NCBI GenBank assembly: GCA_001785805.1
Contig: MFUU01000024.1
Coordinates: 1-5,772, forward strand
Reading direction: 5' to 3'
Length of the DNA: 5,772 nucleotides
Source of the DNA: Candidatus Nomurabacteria bacterium RIFCSPLOWO2_01_FULL_39_17
GTDB lineage: Bacteria > Patescibacteriota > Minisyncoccia > Phycocordibacterales > UBA9973
Every line of letters begins with the position of its first letter. The first letter of the stretch is position 1. Made by a program: the position numbers and the translations under genes. Under the pieces are notes generated by a model. The model worked only from the letters and a program-made list of their open reading frames with translations. It searched no databases and had not been told where the DNA came from. Positions 1-4,327 of this stretch are shown piece by piece.

Positions 1-834
1 GTAGTGAGCGGATTTGACGCAGAGGACGCGAAGAATTGCAAATACATTGCCGATGCGGAGGGCACAATAGACTGTTTAGATATGAATAATACATATTATA
101 AGCCGGAATTGTGCTTAGACTCTATGGGAATGCTTACGGCTTATAATGTGAAATACTCAGTCTATATTTTATACGCAAATAATGTGGAATATTCCGATAA
201 TTTAACTAATTGTAACGATTGTTTCGGTTGTGTCGGACTCCGAAAGAAAAAATACTGCATTCTAAACAAACAATATGAAAAAGAAGAATACGAAAAACTA
301 AAAGCGCAGATTCTCGAGAATATGAAAAAGGAGGGTACTTATGGAGATTTTATTTCCCCGATTTTATCTCCTTTCGGCTACAATGAAACTCTGGCGCAAG
401 AATATTATCCGCTGACTGAAAAAGAAGCGAAAGAAATGGGTTTCAATTGGCAGAACGAAACAACAGGCACTTATGGCCAAGAAACAATTAAGGAATCGGA
501 AATGCCGGAGACGATAGAAGGAGTTACGGAAGATATTTTGAAGGAAATTTTAGTCTGCAAAAATTGTAAAAGGAACTTTCGCATTACGAAATCGGAATTT
601 GATTTTTATAAAAGGATGAATTTACCCCTGCCACATAAAGATTTTGAATGTAGACACAAAGAAAAAATGTTAAAAAGAAATCCGCGCAAACTTTGGCATC
701 GCGCGTGCATGTGCGAGTTAAAAAATCATGTTCATGGTGAGAAAAAGTGTGAAAATAAATTCGAAACTTCATATTCCCCCGACAGACCTGAGATTGTGTA
801 TTGCGAGAATTGTTATCAGCAAGAGGTATCGTAA
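1..834 (+). CDS. Cysteine-rich zinc-ribbon protein, 5' partial
   Basis: The reading frame is open to the left edge, so the gene probably begins outside the window; the first start-like codon is GTG at 4. Numbering from that GTG, the visible 276 residues form three parts. Residues 1-90 are rich in Cys, Asn and Tyr and end in a cysteine cluster (C70, C73, C76, C85). Residues 91-180 are an acidic and lysine-rich linker. Residues 181-276 carry CxxC at 185/188, then C216, C235, C237, and a last ribbon with H244, C249, C267 and C270, ending in the segment SPDRPEIVYCENCYQQEV. The closing pattern resembles small CxxC-x17-CxxC zinc ribbons, with the first half altered to H-x4-C. I recall similar proteins in Parcubacteria genomes, sometimes labelled 'CaiB/BaiF family', but nothing here resembles a CoA-transferase. 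Zinc binding is likely; the function is unknown. It converges on the CCA-adding enzyme gene. Confidence 0.8.
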   Translation, partial: VVSGFDAEDAKNCKYIADAEGTIDCLDMNNTYYKPELCLDSMGMLTAYNVKYSVYILYANNVEYSDNLTNCNDCFGCVGLRKKKYCILNKQYEKEEYEKLKAQILENMKKEGTYGDFISPILSPFGYNETLAQEYYPLTEKEAKEMGFNWQNETTGTYGQETIKESEMPETIEGVTEDILKEILVCKNCKRNFRITKSEFDFYKRMNLPLPHKDFECRHKEKMLKRNPRKLWHRACMCELKNHVHGEKKCENKFETSYSPDRPEIVYCENCYQQEVS

Positions 835-838
835 TCAG

Positions 839-880
839 CCCCGACGTAAAGTCGAGGGTCCTCGATTTTATTAAAAATCG
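839..880 (+). terminator. Overlapping hairpins after the zinc-ribbon gene
   Basis: Five bases after the stop codon, CCCC-GAC (839-845) can pair with GTCG-A-GGG (851-858) around the loop GTAAA, with one bulged A. TCGAGG (852-857) can instead pair with CCTCGA (860-865), and CGATTTT (863-869) pairs perfectly with AAAATCG (874-880) around ATTA. The first and second pairings exclude each other. No clean U-run follows, so this looks more like a 3'-end structure than a textbook intrinsic terminator; the repeat at 903-1006 may complete termination. Confidence 0.45.
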
Positions 881-902
881 GGACAAGAAGTCTCATAAAA
901 AC

Positions 903-1006
903 TCTAAAATATAACTTTGCGAAGGAGTTTTGAGACTGACGAGCTGAAAATTTCAGGATTTTTTAGGTTTCAAAAAATCCGTACCGGAGAAAAGTTTATA
1001 TTCTAG
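903..1006 (+). repeat. Structured repeat, copy 1 (convergent junction)
   Basis: A 63-nt core (925-987) matches the reverse complement of 5098-5159 at about 56 of 63 aligned positions. The core contains a 9-bp hairpin, GGATTTTTT (956-964) with AAAAAATCC (972-980), and a GACGAGC motif, and ends in GTACCGG. Flanking arms at about 904-918 and 991-1006 pair (CTAAAATATAA-CTTT against AAAGTTTATATTCTAG) with one mismatch and one bulge, closing the whole element into a long stem. The right arm ends 4 nt from the stop codon of the CCA gene and is followed by TTTTTT on the plus strand. On the minus strand the left arm is followed by a T-run too (AGTTTTTATG). It could therefore act as a bidirectional terminator for the two converging genes, though a mobile palindromic element is also possible. 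Confidence 0.8.
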
Positions 1007-1010
1007 TTTT

Positions 1011-2705
1011 TTATTTACGGACGCCATGCTTTTCGTGCAGTTTTGTAATTTCTTCCTCTTCCAGTTCTTCTTTTTTTTCTTTCCCGCGCTCGCCGAGGGT
1101 CTTTAATTCCGCATCGCCGAGCATATTTAGAGATTTTACCAGCTCCGAGAGATGTTCTACCGTATTTTTCTCCGGAGCATCAAGAATTTCTTCTAAAAGC
1201 GCGTGTAAAATCCATCCCATCCTCGGTCCGGGAGTAATATTTAATTCTTTTATCATAAATTCCCCATCAATTTTCAACTGTCCGACAGAAATCGGATCGC
1301 GCAGGGCTTCTTCAATCATGGCGAAATATTTTCTTAGTCTATACGGAGTTTCTTTTTTCTTCATTCCCACGCGGTCGCACTCGCGGACATTCATTAAGGT
1401 CCAAATATTTTCTTTTCCGACTTTGGTAATGATTCTGCGTACCGCGGAAAGCGTAATTAATTCCGTATCGGAAAAAAACATATGATTGCGGACAAGTTTT
1501 TCTACAATTTCAACTTTTTTGTTGGGGAATTTCAATCTTTCCATTATTTTTTTCGCCATCCGCGCGCCCACAACTTCATGCCCGTAAAAAGTATATTTCT
1601 TCTTAGTGGCTCCACCAGCAAGCAATTTATCAGGTCCTCGGAAAAAATCCCCAGACCATGCTAAATTGCTTGCTGGTTTCGCTTTTTGAGTCAAACCCAA
1701 GTGCTTCTGCGTAGCAGGTATAGAAAAATTTTGTTCGTGTCGGAGCCCGCTTGCGGGTAAAGCGACGAAATTTTGCTGTGCCTGCGAAGCTATTCTTCTT
1801 GTTTTTGGTTTACCTATGTCATGGAAAAGCGCGGAAAGCCTTATTTCTAAAGACAAATTCTTATCTGTGGCATGTTGAAGAGCATGTAATAAATGCTCCC
1901 AGACATCATAAATATGTTGCCCCAACTGCTCGCAATTTATCCCCTCTTCTAGCTCCGGAATTATGTTTTTTAATAAATTAAATTTATGCAACATCACAAT
2001 TCCGCTGGCAGAATTTTCTGACATAATTATTTTTACAAATTCATCGCGGATTCTTTCGGCAGAAACTTTTTTTATTAAAATTGAATTTCTGATAATACTT
2101 TCCACACAGTCTTGCGACACAGAAAAATTAAGTTGGCAAGCGAAACGTACCGCTCGAATCATTCGTAACGCATCTTCGGTGAAACGGTTATCTGCCCTTC
2201 CAACCGTCCTTAATGTTTTGCTCTGAATGTCCTTTACACCATTAAATAAGTCCACTAGCTGTCCTTTTCCGCCAGAGGCGGATCCGCCTTCGGCTGAAGA
2301 TGTCCGTAGGGCCATGGCATTTACTGTAAAATCCCGTCTTTTTAAATCATCGTCGAGCTTTTCACTGAATCTAACCTCGTCTGGATGTCTAAAATCGCTA
2401 TATTTTGTTTCAACTCTGTATGGAGTAACTTCAATCTGACGAGATGTTTCATGAATAACATCCTCCTGAATGACAACAACTGTGCCGAACTTATTTTCAT
2501 ACACCGTTTCTGGGAAAAAACCAATAATCTGTTCCGGTTTTGCATTTGTTGTTACATCCCAATCTTTAGGTTCTTTATCCATCAAGAGACCGCGAACACA
2601 CCCGCCCACCAAATATGCCTCAAAACCGGCTTTTTCTAATGTTTCAGTTACATGTGAAACCTCTTTTGGTACTTTTTGTATTAAATTTTTAGTATTTTGT
2701 GTCAC
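1011..2705 (-). CDS. cca: CCA-adding tRNA nucleotidyltransferase (PolyA polymerase/HD family)
   Basis: This enzyme adds or repairs the 3' CCA end of tRNAs in the cytoplasm. Numbered from the GTG at 2705 (564 aa), it shows LVGGCVRG (32-39), catalytic DWDVTT with D48 and D50, RRDFTVNAMAL (123-133), EDALRMIRAVRF (177-188) and an HD domain with H271, HDIGKP (H295, D296), FYGHEVVGA (H376) and RNHMFF (H408). The C-terminus is a charged Lys/Glu tail. The frame stays open upstream to an ATG at 2771, but that start lies inside tRNA-Gly and its first ~20 residues are antisense-free tRNA sequence, so GTG 2705 or TTG 2708 is preferred; no later Met would keep the GG motif. No Shine-Dalgarno is visible. 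Two segments look inserted: residues ~134-149 (Gly/Ser-rich) and ~305-367 (between HD and the next His), both encoded by palindromic DNA. tRNA-Gly lies 9 nt upstream on the same strand, suggesting co-transcription. The family call is firm; whether it adds CCA, or only A or CC, cannot be settled by eye. Confidence 0.95.
   Translation of the reverse strand: MTQNTKNLIQKVPKEVSHVTETLEKAGFEAYLVGGCVRGLLMDKEPKDWDVTTNAKPEQIIGFFPETVYENKFGTVVVIQEDVIHETSRQIEVTPYRVETKYSDFRHPDEVRFSEKLDDDLKRRDFTVNAMALRTSSAEGGSASGGKGQLVDLFNGVKDIQSKTLRTVGRADNRFTEDALRMIRAVRFACQLNFSVSQDCVESIIRNSILIKKVSAERIRDEFVKIIMSENSASGIVMLHKFNLLKNIIPELEEGINCEQLGQHIYDVWEHLLHALQHATDKNLSLEIRLSALFHDIGKPKTRRIASQAQQNFVALPASGLRHEQNFSIPATQKHLGLTQKAKPASNLAWSGDFFRGPDKLLAGGATKKKYTFYGHEVVGARMAKKIMERLKFPNKKVEIVEKLVRNHMFFSDTELITLSAVRRIITKVGKENIWTLMNVRECDRVGMKKKETPYRLRKYFAMIEEALRDPISVGQLKIDGEFMIKELNITPGPRMGWILHALLEEILDAPEKNTVEHLSELVKSLNMLGDAELKTLGERGKEKKEELEEEEITKLHEKHGVRK
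1605..1792 (-). repeat. Palindrome-rich in-frame insertion in cca
   Basis: This stretch encodes about 63 residues lying between the HDIGKPKTRR and YTFYGHE motifs, which in the CCA-adding family are normally separated by only a few residues. The DNA consists of two back-to-back palindromes. The first has perfect 16-bp arms at 1614-1629 and 1662-1677, with inner GGTC/GACC pairing. The second has arms at 1714-1737 and 1762-1785 (18 of 24 matching, plus flanking GCTTC/GAAGC) around a CCCGC-TT-GCGGG hairpin at 1746-1757. TTCTTCTT occurs on both edges (1597-1604, 1793-1800), although the 196-bp spacing is not a multiple of three. The reading frame is kept without a stop. It resembles the Rickettsia palindromic elements that insert into open reading frames, by analogy only. 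Confidence 0.75.
2262..2297 (-). repeat. Short GC-rich palindromic insertion in cca
   Basis: CCGCC (2269-2273) pairs with GGCGG (2277-2281) around AGA; GGCGGATCCGCC (2277-2288) is a perfect 12-bp palindrome; and GCC-TTC-GGC follows at 2286-2294. The segment is much more GC-rich than the surrounding gene. It encodes a Ser/Gly/Ala-rich loop just after RRDFTVNAMAL, where the family usually has only a short turn before the LVD motif. It looks like a small in-frame repeat insertion into a surface loop. Confidence 0.6.
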
Positions 2706-2714
2706 CAAATTCTG

Positions 2715-2785
2715 TGCGGCCAGAGAGAATCGAACTCTCGTCTCATCCTTGGCAAGGACGTGTTCTACCACTAAACCATGACCGC
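2715..2785 (-). tRNA. tRNA-Gly (GCC)
   Basis: Read on the minus strand, the acceptor stem is GCGGTCA with TGGCCGC (one G-T pair) and discriminator A. The D arm is GTT-TAGTGGTAG-AAC, the anticodon stem CGTCC/GGATG surrounds loop TTGCCAA with anticodon GCC, and the T arm is GAGAG-TTCGATT-CTCTC. The next bases are CAG, so CCA is not encoded and must be added, fittingly by the enzyme encoded 9 nt downstream on the same strand. Confidence 0.95.
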
Positions 2786-2820
2786 GTGTTATTACTTAAT
2801 AAATCTATTTTAACCCTTTA

Positions 2821-2848
2821 ATTATATATTATATTTAACATATTGCAA
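2821..2848 (-). promoter_or_regulatory. Promoter for tRNA-Gly(GCC)-cca
   Basis: On the minus strand TTGCAA (2843-2848) is followed after 16 nt by TATAAT (2821-2826). This would place the start about 28 nt upstream of the tRNA and could drive both the tRNA and the CCA-adding enzyme. The surrounding sequence is very AT-rich, with an overlapping TATAAT nearby, so the exact box is uncertain. Confidence 0.5.
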
Positions 2849-2880
2849 TTTTGTTTTCTAGCTTATAAAATAACGATATT

Positions 2881-2908
2881 TTGATTATTTCTTTAAATAA
2901 TGTATAAT
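2881..2908 (+). promoter_or_regulatory. Promoter for tRNA-Arg
   Basis: TTGATT (2881-2886), a 16-nt spacer and a perfect TATAAT (2903-2908) lie 10 nt before the first base of tRNA-Arg. Transcription would start within a few bases of the tRNA 5' end. It is divergent from the tRNA-Gly promoter, about 30 nt away. Confidence 0.75.
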
Positions 2909-2918
2909 TATTCATACT

Positions 2919-2990
2919 GCACCCGTAGTGAAATGGATATCACAACAGTCTTCGGAACTGTCGTTGGGGGTTCGAATCCCTCCGGGTGCA
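2919..2990 (+). tRNA. tRNA-Arg (TCG)
   Basis: The acceptor stem GCACCCG pairs with CGGGTGC, followed by discriminator A. The D arm is GTGAAATGGATATCAC, the anticodon stem ACAGT/ACTGT surrounds loop CTTCGGA with anticodon TCG, and the T arm is GGGGG-TTCGAAT-CCCTC with one G-T pair. The following bases are CAC, so CCA is not encoded. It reads CGA and, with wobble, other CGN codons. Confidence 0.96.
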
Positions 2991-3066
2991 CACCAAGAAT
3001 ACTGGAATCGTTGTCCTTTATAAATTTTATATAAAACAATTGTTATACAACGGTTTTATTAAAAAC

Positions 3067-3075
3067 TGTGGATAA
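3067..3075 (-). promoter_or_regulatory. DnaA box 1
   Basis: TGTGGATAA is the reverse complement of TTATCCACA, the classical high-affinity DnaA box. Its start lies 20 bp from a second perfect TTATNCACA box in the same orientation, next to very AT-rich DNA. Confidence 0.65.
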
Positions 3076-3086
3076 ATCTGTTGGTA

Positions 3087-3095
3087 TGTGTATAA
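3087..3095 (-). promoter_or_regulatory. DnaA box 2
   Basis: TGTGTATAA is the reverse complement of TTATACACA and matches the TTATNCACA consensus in full. It has the same orientation as box 1, with starts two helical turns apart, so both would face the same side of the DNA. Confidence 0.6.
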
Positions 3096-3192
3096 AGGAC
3101 ATAAGAAAAATTTGTCTTTTAGAACTATTTATACCTAAAATATGTTGAAAAATAAAGCTAACTTGATAAAAGACATGAAAATTACTTACTTA

Positions 3193-3206
3193 GTTTCACG
3201 TGAAAC
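3193..3206. promoter_or_regulatory. parS centromere-like site
   Basis: GTTTCACGTGAAAC is a perfect 14-bp palindrome identical to the core of the bacterial parS site bound by ParB/Spo0J, which loads ParB and SMC near the replication origin. The flanking bases are A and C rather than the T and A of the 16-bp consensus. It is intergenic and about 100 bp from the DnaA boxes. Confidence 0.8.
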
Positions 3207-3279
3207 CCCGTTAGAAGCAAAAAACATAAGTTTCATGAGAAACATCTTGATTTTACGTGCATACAAGCTTCTAACGGGG
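3206..3279. repeat. 13-bp inverted repeat beside parS, with an imperfect parS copy inside
   Basis: CCCCGTTAGAAGC (3206-3218) and GCTTCTAACGGGG (3267-3279) are perfect reverse complements. The left arm shares its first base with the parS palindrome. Between the arms, GTTTCATGAGAAAC (3230-3243) differs from parS at two of 14 positions. As RNA, the arms would make a strong stem, so it might instead be a leader structure or terminator upstream of the YraN gene. Confidence 0.75.
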
Positions 3280-3319
3280 TGAAACCTGTTCCTTATGAAA
3301 CATAACAAAATAGCATAAA

Positions 3320-3748
3320 ATGCCTAAAGTATTTACATCGGAGACTCAAAAAACTGGAAAAATCGGAGAAGGTGTGGCTGTAAAGTTTCTTATGAAACAT
3401 GGTTTTTCTATATTGGATCAAAACTATACCAAGAAATGGGGTGAGATAGATATTGTGGCTGAAAAAGCCAATAAAATATATTTTATAGAGGTAAAATCTG
3501 TTGCATGTGAAACATTGGATAAGGTTGTTGCGCATAGTCTGCCTACGCGGGTAGGAACTTCTGACCAGTATAGGCCAGAAGACAATATGCACCCATGGAA
3601 ATTGAAGAGATTGTCTAGGGTTATTCAAACTTATATTTTGTCTAAAAAACTAGATGAAAAAGAGTGGCAAGTAGATTTGTTGGTAGTATTTTTGGACCTA
3701 AAAAACAAGAAAGCAAAGGTGAAAGTCGTAAAAGACATCATTCTGTGA
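3320..3748 (+). CDS. yraN: YraN/UPF0102 family nuclease-like protein
   Basis: This 142-residue protein has the UPF0102 layout: TGKIGEGVAVKFL near the N-terminus (E17), a Gly-Phe strand, WGEIDIVA (E42, D44), then FIEVKS (E57, K59). Together these make the PD-(D/E)xK nuclease-fold signature. The family has been proposed to act on DNA, possibly in recombination or processing of branched substrates, but its cellular role is poorly defined. The length is near the family norm of about 120, with an extra loop around residues 72-81 (SLPTRVGT) encoded by a small GC-rich palindrome. The ATG at 3320 lacks a clear Shine-Dalgarno. The gene ends TGA directly followed by TAG, and its 3' end overlaps a possible promoter for tRNA-Pro. 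Family assignment is secure; nuclease activity is inferred from conserved residues. Confidence 0.92.
   Translation: MPKVFTSETQKTGKIGEGVAVKFLMKHGFSILDQNYTKKWGEIDIVAEKANKIYFIEVKSVACETLDKVVAHSLPTRVGTSDQYRPEDNMHPWKLKRLSRVIQTYILSKKLDEKEWQVDLLVVFLDLKNKKAKVKVVKDIIL
3542..3555 (+). repeat. Small palindrome inside yraN
   Basis: CCTAC-GCGG-GTAGG forms a perfect 5-bp stem and stands out as GC-rich within an AT-rich gene. It encodes part of a loop (SLPTRVGT) between the EVK motif and the YRPEDNMHPWK segment, where I would expect the family to have a shorter link. It is probably an in-frame insertion. Confidence 0.5.
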
Positions 3749-3754
3749 TAGAAT
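3746..3754 (+). promoter_or_regulatory. Possible extended -10 for tRNA-Pro
   Basis: TGA-TAGAAT has the extended -10 form TGn-TANAAT and lies 14 nt upstream of tRNA-Pro, overlapping the yraN stop codon. No good -35 box is seen at the right distance, so the tRNA may instead be transcribed from upstream. Confidence 0.35.
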
Positions 3755-3768
3755 CAGAAAAGTTTTTT

Positions 3769-3842
3769 CGGGCCGTAGTATACCGGTAGTACAAGTGCTT
3801 TGGGAGCATTTAGACTGGGTTCAATTCCCAGCGGCCCGACCA
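3769..3842 (+). tRNA. tRNA-Pro (TGG), CCA encoded
   Basis: The acceptor stem CGGGCCG pairs with CGGCCCG, discriminator A. The D arm is GTA-TACCGGTAG-TAC, the anticodon stem AGTGC/GCATT surrounds loop TTTGGGA with anticodon TGG, and the T arm is CTGGG-TTCAATT-CCCAG. The next three bases are CCA, unlike the other three tRNAs here. A small membrane-protein reading frame begins 5 nt later. Confidence 0.96.
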
Positions 3843-3847
3843 ATAAT

Positions 3848-4204
3848 ATGCTTTGGCAAAAAATATTAATCTTGTTTGTGATAGCGCTAGGCGAGTCATT
3901 AATGATTATGCCTCAAATTTTTGGGTCCAAGGCTAGCGTGAATGGAGAAAGTGTCGGACAAATTTAAAAATTAAATAATTGGTACATTTGGGTTTCAGTA
4001 GCAGGAGTATTTATAGTTTTGGTTGGTTATATATATGGTATAAAAATATTTAATAATATTTGGTTGGTGACTTTAACTAGTTGGACGGCTTTGGTAGTTG
4101 CTGAAATAATTCTAGCCAAATTTGTCTTTCAAACTACACCAGAAGGAACTGTTTTGCTTGGTTTTCTTTTAGTCTTAGTCGGTTTCTTGATCGCTAATTT
4201 TTAA
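3848..4204 (+). pseudogene. Small four-helix membrane protein interrupted by an in-frame stop
   Basis: An ATG at 3848, 5 nt after tRNA-Pro, opens a 39-residue frame (MLWQKILILFVIALGESLMI at its start) that ends at TAA 3965-3967. The same frame continues without further stops for 78 residues to TAA 4202-4204. Across the stop, the product would be about 118 residues with four hydrophobic segments: about residues 4-22, then after the stop YIWVSVAGVFIVLVGYIYGI, IWLVTLTSWTALVVAEIILA and GTVLLGFLLVLVGFLIANF. The size and topology resemble small multidrug resistance/EamA-like transporters, and I recall similar unnamed Parcubacteria proteins. A single change, such as CAA to TAA, would explain the break in the loop after helix 1. 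Alternatives are a sequencing error or two peptides, the second from TTG 4019. Substrate unknown. Confidence 0.65.
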
Positions 4205-4220
4205 AATAGAAAAATGTATG

Positions 4221-4226
4221 TATAAT
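4221..4226 (+). promoter_or_regulatory. -10 box for tRNA-Gly(TCC)
   Basis: A perfect TATAAT lies 11 nt before the tRNA, almost the same spacing as the tRNA-Arg promoter. A convincing -35 is absent: TTGATC at 4187-4192 is too far away at 28 nt. Confidence 0.5.
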
Positions 4227-4237
4227 GCAACCTATAG

Positions 4238-4308
4238 GCGGGATTAGTTTAATGGTAAAATAACAGTTTTCCAAACTGTGGTTAGGAGTTCGATTCTCCT
4301 ATCCCGCA
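4238..4308 (+). tRNA. tRNA-Gly (TCC)
   Basis: The acceptor stem GCGGGAT pairs with ATCCCGC, discriminator A. The anticodon stem ACAGT/ACTGT surrounds loop TTTCCAA with anticodon TCC, and the T arm is AGGAG-TTCGATT-CTCCT. CAG follows, so CCA is not encoded. It complements tRNA-Gly(GCC) in the same window by reading GGA/GGG. The ZIP transporter gene starts 19 nt downstream. Confidence 0.96.
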
Positions 4309-4327
4309 CAGGGAATAGAAAAGAAAT

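Larger units (their letters stand above)
3012..3101. repeat. 11-bp inverted repeat around the DnaA boxes
   Basis: TGTCCTTTATA (3012-3022) and TATAAAGGACA (3091-3101) are perfect reverse complements separated by 68 bp. The right arm overlaps the second DnaA box. The enclosed DNA also contains TTG-TTATA-CAA (3040-3050). Confidence 0.75.
2991..3319. other. Candidate oriC/parS intergenic region
   Basis: No gene is visible in these ~330 bases, but they are dense in signals. In order there is an AT-rich stretch (about 3017-3065) that could serve as an unwinding element, two perfect DnaA boxes on one strand (3067-3075 and 3087-3095), an 11-bp inverted repeat enclosing both boxes, an exact 14-bp parS palindrome (3193-3206), and a 13-bp inverted repeat starting at the edge of parS and enclosing a second, imperfect parS-like palindrome. 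Genes diverge from just left of here. Dividing such a region into origin and partition site follows known bacterial biology; that it is this genome's origin is an inference, since dnaA, dnaN, parA and parB are not in view. Confidence 0.55.

Noticed and set aside
584..886. Minus-strand open frame of 100 codons
   Set aside because: It is opposite the cysteine-rich gene and runs into the hairpin region; no protein-like features.
1597..1800. TTCTTCTT direct repeats as a target-site duplication of the cca insertion
   Set aside because: The motif is simple sequence and the 196-bp spacing is not a multiple of three, so removing one copy would break the frame. It may be chance.
2706..2771. Extension of the cca reading frame to ATG 2771
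   Set aside because: These codons are the body of tRNA-Gly(GCC) on the same strand; the N-terminal residues are simply translated tRNA sequence and do not belong to the family.
2903..2916. TTATTCATA at 2908-2916 as a third DnaA box
   Set aside because: It departs from TTATNCACA at one position and overlaps the strong -10 box of tRNA-Arg, which explains it better.
3965..3967. TAA read as a sense codon in the split membrane gene
   Set aside because: TAA ends the zinc-ribbon gene and cca here, and known CPR recoding affects TGA, which does not occur in frame inside any gene in the window.
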